From: Chara braunii
Lineage: Eukaryota; Streptophyta; Charophyceae; Charales; Characeae
Direction: 5' to 3'
Assembly: GCA_003427395.1 (NCBI GenBank)
Contig: BFEA01000391.1
Coordinates: forward strand, 1,372,494-1,436,493
DNA length: 64,000 nucleotides
Positions 32,183 to 43,965 of this stretch are shown in pieces. The notes under the pieces were generated by a model, which had not been told where the DNA came from, made no database searches, and worked only from the letters and a program-made list of their open reading frames with translations. Both the position numbers and the translations under genes were made by a program. How positions within the stretch are numbered: the first letter of the stretch is position 1; the number at the start of each line of letters is the position of its first letter.

Positions 32183-34152
32183 ATGAGTGATGTAGGCGGT
32201 AGTACGGAGGAGGAACGAGTCGTGGAACATCTTAGAGTAACTCGTAGAACTGCACTCAGTCAACCGATTACCTTCTTGGAGTTAGGCCAGGGAGAGGAAA
32301 GGCGGCTGCGAAGGGAAGCCAAGGAAAGGACGATATTAGAGAGGGCTAGGTCAGTGGCAACCAACGCTGAACGGACACTGCAACAACAAGACTAGCGGAC
32401 GCTAGAGTTCAGGTTGAGGTCACAATGGCTACGTCCTCTTCAGTGTCACAGGCCTCGTCTCAGGCCTCTTCGTCACGTGTTAGTCAGGGTATCTCTCAGA
32501 GTTCTGTTAGTCAATTTGTTGGCTCACAAGTCAGCCAGCAGATGACACTCACACCAGAGGATTATGAGATCCTCCAAGCAGAAGCTCTTCATGATGAGTT
32601 GCAGCAGCAACTGAGAGAAGTAGAAGAAAGAAGAGAAAGAGTTAGATTGAGAAAAGTTAGACTAGGCACTAGGTTGCAAGAGTTAAGAGGACTAGAAGAA
32701 CTAGATGATGTTACGTTAAATCCTGTTGATCGGTCGCTGCGCAACCCGCTACTTTGTGCGACAGAAATGCAGGTAGTTCAATAGGAAATTTTGGCTGAAC
32801 TAGTGGCAGGCCAGAAACGAATTCAGGATGCACTTCAGGGGCATCGTCCAGTCAGGAGGCAGCCCCAGTTCTATGTAGTTCCCCCTTCGGTTGCGGGTCC
32901 TTCAGTGACGCCTTCGCGGATAGGGCAAACCTTCTCGCCTATGTATGGCATGCCTCTCTCAGGCGGACAACCAGTAGTTAGTGGTCCGGTCCTTAGAACT
33001 TCAACCTTACCATCTACGACGGTGGTTTCTACAGTCCCATCGTCAGTGCAAGCTCAGGTTAGTGCACAGCAACCTGTCTCAGTGGCTATGCTGCCACTGC
33101 AGCAATCTCCTGGGGCAATGCAGCCCGTGCAGTGGATGCCAAAGATCCCATTGCTGAGTCCTAAACCTTTTTCTGGCGACAAGAAAAAGGATGAGGATCT
33201 GGACACCTGGGTGAGAACAGTGCCCACATATGTGAGGCACAAGCTCATCAGGCCGGAGCAAGAAGTTGTAGTGGCTGCCTCCTTTCTAGAGGGGTTAGCA
33301 GCCCGCTGGTTGAGTGACCTAGTGCAGGAACAGGGCTACAGTAAGAACTTCGATGCCTGGGCCCAGTCCCATATATTGGAAGACTTCGTACAGTCCGTGT
33401 ATAATAGGTGGCATGACCCTCAAGGGGCTCAAAAGTCCACAGACGCGATCAACAATCTTTGTGCCAGAAGGTACAAGAATGTGCGCGAGATCACAGATAC
33501 CGTAGAACGTCTGCTCGTGGTACCTGGTGTGCGCTATGACCAGCAGGTACTCCTTACGGATTACCTGAGATGTCTGCCTTCAGAGGTAAGAACTAAACTG
33601 GTAGATGAGGCCTATGTCGACCAGCACAATTTCGCTTATTTCAGCAAGAAGACCTTAGATATAGAGGTGAAGCTTGGGTCCGCGCATCAGGGTCCAATAG
33701 ATGGCAGGAGGAAGAAGCTTCCCCAAGACTGGAAGAGGAACGGTCAGTTAATGTTCGTTGACCATGATGGTCAGACAACGAAAATTGACGAGTTCCCGGA
33801 TCTAGGGGATAAGACAGAGCATGATGGGGCCAGTGAGACTTCGGATGGGGGAATCGTGGCGCCTATCAAGGAAAAGGTTAGGGGAACCGGGAAGAAGAAG
33901 GTAGTACGGTCCACGGGTCAGGGCGACCAAGGAACACCCGCATGGGTAAAACTTGGTTTAGATGATGAGGTATGGAGGGACCGAGTTGCCGGGGGCATGT
34001 GCATGAACTGTGGCAACTATGGCCACACGTCTAGAACGTGTCGAGGTAAGAAGGTTACTACAAAGGTAGCCTCTCCAACGATGGTAGGCTTATCTTCGAA
34101 CCCTGGCAGTGCTTCTGCGAGCACTTCTCAGGGAAACACCTCGAGCCAGTAG
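32183..34152 (+). pseudogene. gag of element D, broken by early stops
   Basis: Starts MSDVGGSTEEERVV at 32183. TAG at 32393 and a frameshift end the first part; 32425-32784 and 32791-34152 follow, the two separated only by a TAG at 32782 that is CAG in element G. N-terminal Arg/Glu-rich helix, Ser/Gln-rich linker, LTPEDYEILQAEALHDELQQ coiled-coil region, Pro-rich part, then a long open capsid and nucleocapsid segment (453 codons) with FSGDKKKDEDLDTWVRTVPT, SFLEGLAARWLSDLV and the zinc knuckle CMNCGNYGHTSRTC. It builds the particle and binds RNA. Apart from two stops and one shift it is close to complete. Confidence 0.85.
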
Positions 34153-34154
34153 GA

Positions 34155-34940
34155 GTGTTAGCCGCTCTTACTGGTGCTGAAGTGGTAACGTTGTCTTCCC
34201 CACTTCACGCGTTGGCCAAAGCTAGTGACCCAAATATTGCCCCGGAGACACATTCAGACCCACCGACACTCTGTTCGAGAGATGTGTTTGAAGCCCTGGA
34301 AGAGCTAGAGACTGAGTGGTCAGGAAAGGACCCCAGAGACTCTTGGGCGATGATTAGTAGAGGTCCAAAGGGTGAACACTTTGTGGTAGAGGTTGATGTA
34401 GGTGGTCGCAAAGTGGACGCCTTCGCAGACATAGGCTCTACACGAAATTTCATCAGTCGTGCTTGTGTGGATAGGCTGCGCTTAGGGGACCAAGTGCGGC
34501 GGCTTAGCATAACTGTAGCTTCTGCGCTAGCCAACAAGCACCAAATGATAGTTAAAGACTATGTCAAGGACGTAGTCTGTTCCTTCTCTTATAGAGGAGG
34601 GGAAGTAAGACATAAAATCTCATTCCTCGTCAGCGACAAACTGCCCTTCGACATGTTACTAGGCATGTACTGCCTCGAGATTTCTCAACCTCAGTTCGAT
34701 TGGGATAGAAAGGTGTTGATGCATAGGCTGCCAACTGGTAGGACCGTTAGACTGCAAAAGTTCAAAGCTAGCAGTCTAGTGGAAAACTACGGCTGCATGT
34801 GTGCCTCCTCTTGCTCTAACTATTATAAGCAGAATCGCAAGGAGGGCATGTATCTAGTCTTTGTCTCTGAGAAAGGGGAGGCCGTTAAAACAACCCCAGA
34901 GATAGAATTAGTCGTCGCACAATATTCCGACCTTTTTTAG
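34155..34940 (+). pseudogene. protease region of element D
   Basis: A frame of 261 codons that begins three bases after gag ends and in a different frame, so Gag-Pol would have needed frameshifting. Protease site AFADIGSTRNFISRACVDRL: Asp is followed by Ile-Gly, not Ser/Thr-Gly. Flap-side motif FDMLLGMYCLE. It ends at a TAG (34938) that is GAG in element G; pol continues in the same region after it. Confidence 0.75.
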
Positions 34941-34952
34941 GAGCCCACAGGC

Positions 34953-36151
34953 GTGATAGAAAGGGAGGTGGTCTATGCGATAGAGGTTGTCCCAGGTAGC
35001 AAGGTGCCCAGAGGACGAATCTATAGGATATCTCCTGCGGAGTTGGATGAGCTCCGCTGCGAGCAAAAGGAGGTCACAAAAAAGGGATGGATTCGTCCTA
35101 GTACCTCCCCTTACTGTGGGCCAATCTTATTTGTCCCTAAGAAGGGGGGTACCTTAAGGATGTGCATTGAGTACAGGGGCCTCAATGCCATCACATTAAA
35201 GAACGCAGAGCCCCTACCCCTCATGGACGACCTACTAGATAGAGTGCAGGGATGCCAGTACTTCACAAAGATAGATCTGCAGTCTAGATACCATCAAATT
35301 GCCATTGGACCTGAGGACAAACACAAAACCGCATTTCAGACCAGGTACGGTCTGTATGAGTTTGTGGTGATGCCCTTTGACCTATGCAATGCACCTAGAA
35401 CATTCCAACATGCAATGCAATGAACAGGATATTTCATGAGTACTTAGACAAGTTTATCGTCGTGTACCTTGACAATATTCTTATCTTTAGTAGGACTGTA
35501 GAGGAGCACGCCAAACACTTGAAAATAGTGCTAGGTCTCCTAAGACAGCACCAGTACAACGTTAACTTGGACAAATGCGAGTTCGGTCACACCAAGATCT
35601 TGTACTTGGGTCATGAAATCTCCGCGGATGGATTGAGGCCGGATGATGCTAAGGTGGCCAGCATACGTGACTGGCCTAGGCCTCAGACTGTTACTGAGGT
35701 CAGATTGTTTTGGGGGATGACGGGCTACTATCGTCCGTTTGTTAAGAACTATAGTACTATAGCTCCCTTAACAGATCTAACTCGACTCGACACCCCTTGG
35801 GAGTGGGCTGGAGAGTGTGAGGCGTCCTTTAGGAAACTGAAGTATGCTCTGACACACTGCGAAGTCCTCAAACTTCCCGATCCTGATAAACCCCTTGTCG
35901 TGACCACAAACGCCAACCAATATGGCATAGGGGTGGTCCTTGCGCAAAAGGAGGGGCCAAAGTTGAGACCGGTCGAATATATGAGCAAAAAGATGCCATC
36001 TCAGAAACTAGCCAGGTCTACTTCCGAGCATGAGCTCTATGCCCTTTACCGAGCGCTGGTCCATTGGAGACACTATCTCCTTGGTAGATTTTTCTATGTA
36101 AGATCTGACCATGAGACCCTGCGCTGGATCAAGACACAACCGGTACTCTAA
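34953..36151 (+). pseudogene. reverse transcriptase and RNase H of element D, broken
   Basis: [85 protein letters not shown], then a frameshift caused by a repeated AATGC at about 35413. The active site reads VVYLDNILIFSR (35460-35495): the second catalytic Asp of YLDD is Asn. RNase H has VTTNANQYGIGVVL, where the family has TTDAS, and SDHETLRWIKTQPVL. It ends at TAA 36149. Two catalytic changes plus the shift mean no activity. Confidence 0.85.
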
Positions 36152-36175
36152 GATGCACTCAAGAGATGGATACAA

Positions 36176-37811
36176 GTGATAGACATGTCTAACTATCAAA
36201 TTGATCCTATCAAAGGAGAATACAATAAAGTAGCGGATGCACTATCGCGAGGGGAAAACTATCTGGGCGCGTTGGTGACTGAATTTGGCATATCTGACGA
36301 CCTAACTCGATCTTTGGTGGAGACCTACCAGCAAGATTCAGTTATGTCTGAGATCATCCGTAAGTTCAAAGAGAAGGATAAAGTAACTTCTGACGAAATT
36401 ACGATGGTTTATGGCTTGTTGTTTCTTGAAAAAGCAGGGAAGAAAAGACTGTGTTCCTAATAGTGAGTCTTTGCGTAGTTTATTTTTAGGGGAATGTCAT
36501 GATGCAACTGGACATTTTGGCTATAGAAAGACATCAGCTAACCTAGTACAGAAGTTTTGGTGGCCCACAATGATGCAAGATGCAAAGAAATATGTAGAGA
36601 TCTTCCAAGTTTGTCAACGTGACAAACCAAGGACGCAAGCACCTTTGGGATTGATTAAACCTTTGCCTATCCCTGCTGGACCTAGGCAGAGTGTGTCAAT
36701 GGATTTCATGGATACTCTCGTGACCAGCAAGAGTGGAAAAAGGCATATATTTGTCATTGTGGATAGATTCACTAAATATGCAAGACTAATTGCTGTGTCT
36801 GAGATAGCCAGCACTGACCACATCATCAAGCTCTTTATGGATAACCGAGTACGTGACTTCGGTCTGCCTACGTCTATAGTTAGTGATAGAGACGTGAGAT
36901 TTACTAGTGAATTGTGGCAATCAACTGCTGAACAGATGGGCATAAAGCTCCAAATGACGTCAAGGAATCACCCTGAGTCGAATGGCCAAGCAGAACAGAT
37001 GAACCGTGTAGTACAACACCTGCTTAGACATTATATCAAGCCAAGTCAAGATGACTGGGACGAGAAACTACCTCTCGTCGCCAGCTTGTACAATAACGCT
37101 GTGCACAGTACTACGGGAATGTCTCCCAACCAACTGCACCTTGGTTGGAAGCCCAGAACTGCACTTGACTTTCTGCTACCAGAAAGACAACCCACTGCAG
37201 CACCTGGCATCATAGAGTTTGCTGTCAAATATGAACAACTGCTGCAGCAGGGTGTTGAACATATTTGAAAATCTCAGGATGCAACAATTGCATCTGAGAA
37301 TAAGCACAGACGACCCTCTAACTTTCAGGGAGGCGATAGAGTCTGGGTTAAATCATCTAAATTACGTCAAGAGTTGGGCATTTTACATAAACTGATTCCA
37401 CAGTACCTTGGGCCCTGGGAGATCTTAGACATTGTAGAGGATCAACCGGATGGGCCTTCATATGTGATTCACATTCCCGCACAATTGTGTACTTACCCTG
37501 TGTTCCATGCCTCCAAGTTCGCACGTTTCGCTGTCACTGATCAGTTTCCCTCAAGAAGATCAATGCTGCCCCCAACCATGGATGGACACGTGGACATTGA
37601 CGATATTGTCGAGCACAAGTTGATGCCTGTACCCAAACCTCCAGGAAGGGGTCGACCGCCAAAGCCACAGATGCAATACCGAGTGTGGTTCAGACATCAC
37701 ATTGATCCTCAAGAAGACCGGTGGTTCACCAGACAGGAATTAATGAAGGCTGCTCCCCAAATTATCTCAAGTTACGAGAGAAATCTGAAAGGGAAGCAGC
37801 CTGTCCTATAA
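36176..37811 (+). pseudogene. integrase with chromodomain-like tail and AT-hook, element D
   Basis: KGEYNKVADALSRGENYLG ends RNase H; a frameshift lies near 36450. Integrase: GECHDATGHFGYRKTSANLV to CQRDKP (zinc part), SVSMDFMDTLVTSKSGKRHI, DFGLPTSIVSDRDVRF, NHPESNGQAEQMNRVV (36972-37010), the D,D,E core; TGA at 37266. Tail: YLGPWEILDIVEDQPDGPSY, DIDDIVEHKLMPVPKPP, GRGRPPK (37644-37664), QYRVWFRHHIDPQEDRWFTR, QELMKAAPQIISSYERNLKG. Integrase inserts the DNA copy; the tail probably guides it to chromatin. The last 146 codons are fully open. Confidence 0.88.
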
Positions 37812-37830
37812 GAACTTCTCAGAGGACTAT

Positions 37831-37850
37831 GGAAGCGAAGGAGGAGGGAA
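37831..37850 (+). other. Polypurine tract of element D
   Basis: GGAAGCGAAGGAGGAGGGAA, immediately before the 3' LTR start TGCGAGGGTC. Confidence 0.8.
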
Positions 37851-38103
37851 TGCGAGGGTCTGGGTCCTCGGCAGGCCCAAGGGGGACCCTGTTACATTTG
37901 CGCCTTCCCTAAGTGAAGGCGGGCCTACCAAATCACGAGAAGCCCTCGACAGTCAATTGCGCATTTGGGGTCCAGGCAGTTTCGCCGCGCCAGTTGGTTG
38001 AAGGAAACACAGGTCGACCAGCGAGAAAAAATGCCAGGCCTTCTAGGCTTTTCCGAAAGCGCAGGCCCTGGCGAGATTCGCAACATAGATAGTTACGAGG
38101 CCC
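37851..38103 (+). repeat. 3' LTR of element D, truncated
   Basis: Follows the LTR of element G (minus strand) from TGCGAGGGTCTGGGTCC through the CAGTTGGTTGAAGG segment to about 38103, where AT-rich DNA takes over. The remaining 750 or so bases are missing. Confidence 0.75.
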
Positions 38104-38640
38104 CAAAATCACGATTTTCACCTCAGTGCCGAAAATCGAAAATTTTTTCTTTTCTTGGATTTTGTTTTCTCACTATTTCTGTTGTGGAAAATCGCAATAG
38201 CGCAACATCTGAAATTTCCGATTTCGTTTTTCTTATGAAAATTCAAAATTTCATTGTTGAAAATCCGGAATATCTTTTTTCGAAAATTTCGATTTCCTTT
38301 TGCAATTTCCCGTTATTTAGAAAATCCGGAATATTTTTATTCTGAAATCCGTCTTTTTTTAAAACGGTTCGGGAATCCCTCTTGCAGTTAGCATTCTCCA
38401 ATTGCGCGTACTCTCATCTGTGTAATTCCGAATATTTTTTTTTTACTTCATATTCAGAATTCTTTATAAGATAATCATTTGCAGTCTGAAAGTTTGATTT
38501 TTTTTTTGTCATTGATAATTTCGCACTTGAGGGGAATTGGCGGGCCTACTGAACTTGCGAACGAGTATTTTTGCTTGTTTCTCGAATTTTTTGCAAAGTT
38601 CAAACTTTTCTTTTTTGATTAGTGGGTCCTTATATCCCAC
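38104..38640. other. AT-rich DNA with repeated TTCCG/CGGAA words
   Basis: No gene. A/T-runs with many copies of AAATTTC, GAAAATC, CCGGAATAT and ATTTCCG. The sequence class resembles 60557-60898. It could be an old satellite or the leader of element E. Confidence 0.5.
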
Positions 38641-38777
38641 CCCTCCCCACCTATGTTGTTGCCCCCTCTAGTTTTCTCCATCTCCCTCCGGGTACCCCCT
38701 GCGACGACATTGGTGAGTTGCCACGTCAGCAGGCCACGTTAGCCACCAGTCACCACAACAGCAGGTCACGTCAGTGC

Positions 38778-40380
38778 ATGGTGCTCACCCGCTCAAAGAC
38801 AAGCGGCATGGAGCAGCAGCTAGGCGAGGCTACCGAGGCCTATGAGGCCCGCATGCTGGACATGGTAGCAGAGTACAAGCAACGGGCAGCTGCAGCAACA
38901 TCCGCACGTAAGAAGGAAGATGAGGAAGCAGAGGAACAACGTCGCCTCGCTGAACAGCAGCGACAGGCGGACGCTAAGGCAGCAAGGAAGGCCGCAAACG
39001 AACGCCGTTGACTATGCCGAGACAAACTCCTCGAATGTGAGGGGGATATCGAGGTGATCGCCGACGAATGGGCAGTGGCTGCTGAACAGGAGGGTGCCCC
39101 CTCTGCTGTGCGTGGCCTTGCAACCACAATCGAACATGTGAGCGACTTGGTCGCCACCTGTGCAGCACAGCAAGAGGACATCCTCTGCGTGGACACCCTG
39201 GTCCGAAAGCAGATTCGAGTTATTGATGAACTGCTTGACCGGGTACGTCGGCTGGAACAGCAGCTTGCATCAGCCACCCCCGCCGGACCCTCCAACTTGA
39301 CGGACCGCGTCAACGTCTTGGAAATCGACGTCGAGACTCTCAAGGACGACGCTCTCACAACAAATCAGCGGATTGACCAGCAGATTTGTGCCGCCGCAGC
39401 CAGTCCAACCGCGACTAATCGCGAGAGCATCCCAAAGTTTGACGGCCTCCCGATCTTCTGCGATGCAACGAAGACGGACCCAATCCCATGGTGGCGCCAG
39501 TTTGAGCTGAAGTTGGACATCCACCATGTCATCAACCCGAACCGGCACCCATACTTATACTCCCGCTCGGGAGGCGCGTGCAAGGAATGGCTGGACAACA
39601 TGTTGTCCACGCACAACGTTGCAGTCTCCGAGCTGCATACAAAGATCAGTTGGGCTGATCTCAAGGCAGCATGGCATAAGCGGTTCCAAGTGGAGCCACC
39701 CGAGCTTATGGCAGTCGAGAAACTCCAACGGTTCTATCAGAACGATCTGCCAATCACAGACTGGATCACTGAGTACCAACGCTTAGCATCCACGCCCAAC
39801 TTGCCATCGACATTTGTCGCTATCAAGCACTTATTCACCAGGAGGAGCTGCCTGGCGTTGCAGAACGCCTTGACGCAAGTTGCGGAGACGCTCACCACAA
39901 GTGAGCAACGTTTTGATAAAGCCTCATAGATCATCGTGACGAACATAGAAGCCAAGAATTTGGGCCATTTGTCTGTTGCAGGCCAGGGCAGAGGACAGCA
40001 TCGGCCGAAAGTGGCCGTGGTCACAGCAACTACAACGACCAACCCTTCAAACGAGGCTGCCTTCTGAGGAAGGAGACAGATTGGCAGCTGTCCGGGATGG
40101 TGGCCGCCCCGCCAGAGGGCGAGGACGCGGCAAACCGAAGACACACACCAATTCACCCCCCGGGGCCGGACCAGCGGCTCAAGAGCCTTGGACACATTAC
40201 GGTATCTCGGAAGGCATGTACCGCATCCGGTCTAAAGTACCGATACTGCTTGTGGTGCAACAGCGCGGTGCACGACACCACAACATGCCCCATGCCAATC
40301 CAAGGAAAATCCCCTTCGGGAAAGTGCCCATCTCCACACATACTTAGCCTTCTATGCACCACCATCTTCGCCGACGGATG
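38778..40380 (+). pseudogene. gag of element E, broken
   Basis: MVLTRSKTSGMEQQLGEATE at 38778 is the natural start. An Arg/Glu/Ala-rich coiled coil follows to the TGA at 39009; the frame at 39054-39929 continues with VRRLEQQLASATP, ESIPKFDGLPIFCDATKTDP, WWRQFELKLDIHHV, LDNMLSTHN and AAWHKRFQVEPPE (capsid). After TAG 39927 the frame breaks up. A CCHC zinc knuckle YCLWCNSAVHDTTTCP lies at about 40240-40290. Three or more disruptions. Confidence 0.8.
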
Positions 40381-40440
40381 ACGAAGCTGCGGTGGGGGAC
40401 ATTCTTGCGTATGTTACCAAGGTGGCCCGCGAGTTTTGCA

Positions 40441-40949
40441 TGTAGCGGTACGATGATAACAACACACCGCTCCTTTATGTTCGCGTCCAAGTTGGGCAAG
40501 CGTCCTGCAATGCTTTGCTGGATAGCGGCGCGACTCGCAATTTCATCAGCCAGTCCTTTATCCAAAGGGCCGGCCTTGGCGCACAAGTTCGAAGGAAGCC
40601 AAACCCGACGGCGATCAAGTTGGCGGACGGTTGGACGCAACAACTCCTCGATCACCACATTGAAGCTGTGCCGGTTTATTTCGCACCTCATGCCTGTGAA
40701 CCGGTGATGTTTGACGTCTTAGACACGGACTTCGACATTATTTTGGGGATGCCTTGGCTTGCAAGTGCGGATCACACGGTTGACTTCCATCAGTGGACAC
40801 TTACCGTTCATGACACCTTCGGCGCCGAGGTGTCGTGTACCATTCCTCTTCCGCACTCCTCGATCCGGTGCCAAGTTGTAACGACCAAGTCTTTTCGGGC
40901 CACTTGCGCTTACGAGCGGACCAACGAGAGAGGCCTATGCTTTCTATGA
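40441..40949 (+). pseudogene. protease region of element E
   Basis: NALLDSGATRNFISQSFIQR at about 40510-40569 is a canonical retropepsin site (D-S-G-A). DFDIILGMPWLASADHTVDF near 40730-40790 is the second conserved motif. The frame is open from 40515 to the TGA at 40947; the RT frame starts nine bases downstream in a different frame. Confidence 0.8.
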
Positions 40950-40955
40950 GTCGCC

Positions 40956-42434
40956 ATGACGACCGAATTTTCACCTACGGACTTGTCTTCGGACCCCCGA
41001 GTGGTGCGGCTGCTCGACCAGTTTACCGACATCTTCGGGTCTCCTAACGGTGTGGTGTCGGATCGGCCGATCTCCCACGAGATCATTCTTGAGGCCAATG
41101 CCGTGTCACCGAAAGGATGCATTTATCGCATGAGCGAGGAAGAGCTTGAGGTTCTCCGCGCTCAACTCGATGATCTTTTGGACAAGGGCTGGATCCGCCC
41201 TAGTAGCTCACCATATGGTGCGCCAATTCTCTTCGTACGGAAGAAGAACAAGGATCTTCGCTTGTGCATCGACTACCGCAAGCTTAACGCACAAACCGTC
41301 AAGAATGTGGTACCTCTTCCGCGGATTGACGACCTTCTCGAGCGTTTGGGCGGTGAGGAATTCTTCTCAAAGTTGGACTTGAAGTCGGGTGACCATCACA
41401 TCTCGATACACCAGCAAGATTCCTACAAATCCGTGTTCAAAACACGGTACGGGCATTTTGAGTGGATCGTTATGCCTTTTGGCCTCACCAATGCCCCGAC
41501 GACCTTTCAAGCGGCAATGACCAACGAGTTTCGTGCGATGCTGGACCGGTTCGTACTAGTCTACTTAGACAACATCCTCGTCTATAACTGGACATTGGAG
41601 GATCATCTTGAGCACCTTCGACGAGTGTTGGAGATGCTCTGTCGTGCTGAGTACAAAGCCAACCGCGACAAGTGCGAATTTGTCCTGCAAGAGCTGGAAT
41701 ACTTGGGCCATTTTGTCACACCAGAGGGCATCAGTCCATTGTCGGACAAGATTCAAGCCATCCAAGAGTGGCCAGAGACGAAGACCGTCACAAATGTCCG
41801 TTCCTTCCTTGGTTTAGCTGGCTACTATCAACACTTCATCAAGGGATACTCGAAGATCGTGGCTCCTTTATCTAAGCTTCAATGCGAGGACCGGCCATTC
41901 GACTTCGATGACAATGCGCGGACTTCCTTTTTCGCTCTCAAAGCCGCATTGCTATCCGCGGAGGTGTTGCGCATCTACAATCCGCTTTTGTCGACACATG
42001 TCACTACCGATGCGTCCAGCTATGGCATTGGTGCCGTCCTTGAGCAACATAACGGTGTGGACTGGCACCCGATCGAGTACTTTAGCAAGAAAGTGCCCGC
42101 CGTGCACTCGATTGATGACGCATGGAAGAAGGAATTATTGGCCTTCGTACACGCGCTCAAGCGCTAGCGGCATTTTTTTCTCGGTCGACGACAGTTCCGA
42201 TGGGTAACGGATAACAATCCATTGGTCTTCTACAAGACCCAAGACATGGTCAATAGCACCATTGCCCGTTGGATGGCCTTCATCGACCAATTTAACTTTT
42301 TCCCCGACCACATTCCGGGCAAGTCAAACCGTTTTGCGGATGCTCTTTCACGGCGTCCGGACCGTTGTACCGCAGTCTACTCAACTTTTGAGATTAACGA
42401 CGACTTGTGGGACAGCTTCATCCGCGGCTACTAA
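40956..42434 (+). pseudogene. reverse transcriptase and RNase H of element E
   Basis: A 403-codon open frame with [87 protein letters not shown] and LVYLDNILVYN at about 41559-41591; the active-site YLDD reads YLDN. RNase H has VTTDASSYGIGAVLEQ, YFSKKVPAV and, past a TAG at 42165, ARWMAFIDQFNFFPDHIPGK and FADALSRRPD. Frame quality is good; the Asn in place of the catalytic Asp would by itself stop polymerisation. Confidence 0.87.
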
Positions 42435-43954
42435 GTCGACCCCGAGTTTTGCGACAAGTACGCAAATTGCTCCTCTCCTAATCCGGCGCCATCGCACTAT
42501 CGAATCCAAGAGGGGTACTTGCTCGTCCACTAGCGAGGGAAGGATCTTCTTTGTGTGCCACGAGATTTACACTTGCGCACACGGCTTCTTGGCAAGTTCC
42601 ACGATGCTCCCGCTACCGGACACTTTGGAGTCAATCGTACGGTTGACTGACTGCGCGAGCACTTTTGGTGACCCGGTCTTCTCAACGACGTCACACGCTA
42701 TTGCGACTCATGCGAGGTTTGCTGACGCTGCAAATCCCGCAATCATCGCCCGTATGGCGAGTTGCGACCATTACCGGTCCCCTTGCGGCGAAGGGAAGCA
42801 ATTGCCATGGACATTACCGGCCCGTTCCCCAAGCACAAGACCGGAGTGGATGGGATTCTCACGGTGGTCGACCAACTCACCAAGTTCGTCATGTGTTTGC
42901 CTTGCCGCTATCATGCCAAGGCACCGGAATTGGCCGAGGTTCTTTACGCCGGTTGGATTCGAACCAAGGGTTACCCCAAGGAAATCGTCTGCGACCGCGA
43001 CACTGGGTTCATGTCCGATTTTTGGTTGGCGCTCATCAAACGATGAGGCTCATTTCTCAAGCCAAGTTCGGCTCACCACCCCCAAACCGATGGCCAAACG
43101 GAGAGGGCGCATCAGACCGCACAGGTTCTCCTTCGCACTCTCATCCGTCCCGACCAAAGGATTAGGTTGAGCGGCTGCCGGAGGTCGAGTTGGCATACAA
43201 CTCGTCCATCCACCCGGCTATCGGGATGTCGCCCTTCGATTTCGAGCACGGTTCGCCGATCACTTCTCCGTTGGACACAATCATTCCACGAACGGGCGAA
43301 AGTGACGACCATCTTCTTTTCTTGCGTCGGATGCAAGAGCTACTTGTCAAGGCACGCGACCAGATGGCCAAGACGTAGCAACGCATGAGCCAACAGGCCA
43401 ATCGCCAGCGTCTTCCTTGCCCATTCCGCGCCGGCGATCTCGTTTGGGTTTCCGCTGCGGAATTCAGCCTTGAACAAGATATTTCTCGCAAGCTCCTCCC
43501 GAAATGGATGGGGCCTTGGCCGATCGTAGCACCCGCTGGGGATGCACCAGAGGGACCTTCCTTCACCATTCAGGTGCCTGCCCACTTGCCCGTCTACCCG
43601 GTCTTTCATTGCTCCAAATTGGCTCTTTACACGCCAGCGGAACATGACGATTTTCCCAGGCGACGATCGCAAGACCCACCCTCTATGGATGGTTTTCAAG
43701 AGGTCGGCAACATCATCTCCCAGCGATGCTACGGCAACAGGCCAACCGAGTACTTGGTACGTTTTGCGTATTGCAGTCACAAAGCTGACCGTTGGTTAAC
43801 CCGTGCGGAACTCCAAGCCACAGCTCCGGATGTTCTCGCACGCTACGAACGAAAGATGCAACGCAAGCCGGTATCTTCGGCTCCATGTCGCACCCGCATC
43901 CACGTTCCGCCTTCAGATCATCAGCTTCGCCCTCGCCCCGGCTTGACTTCATAA
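42435..43954 (+). pseudogene. integrase and chromodomain-like tail of element E, broken
   Basis: The zinc part is spread over shifted frames (42540-42760). The core begins REAIAMDITGPFPKHKTGVD (42795) and continues GYPKEIVCDRDTGFMSDFW, a frameshift near 43045, then VELAYNSSIHPAIGMSP near 43180-43225 and, past TAG 43376, FRAGDLVWVSAAEF, LLPKWMGPWPI, PVYPVFHCSKLALY. The tail has a segment with TEYLVRFAYC, SHKADRWLTRAELQATAPD and LARYERKMQRK: chromodomain-like but with no AT-hook. The last 189 codons (43385-43954) are open. Confidence 0.83.
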
Positions 43955-43965
43955 GGAGCGGGGGG
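43952..43965 (+). other. Polypurine tract of element E
   Basis: TAAGGAGCGGGGGG (43952-43965) directly before TGTTACATGCTGCG. Confidence 0.75.

Larger units (their letters stand above)
30845..38103 (+). mobile_element. Ty3/gypsy LTR retrotransposon, element D (LTRs truncated)
   Basis: Keeps the last 56 bases of the 5' LTR (30845-30900, CAATGTGATTGTGCAT to CCCTTGCA, matching element G and the solo LTR), a primer site at 30904, leader, gag and pol, a polypurine tract, and the first 250 bases of the 3' LTR (37851-38103). Gag and pol are better preserved than in A. A/D/G/H superfamily. Confidence 0.88.

Noticed and set aside
38840-39358. 172-codon Ser/Arg-rich frame on the minus strand
   Set aside because: Antisense of the E gag coiled coil.
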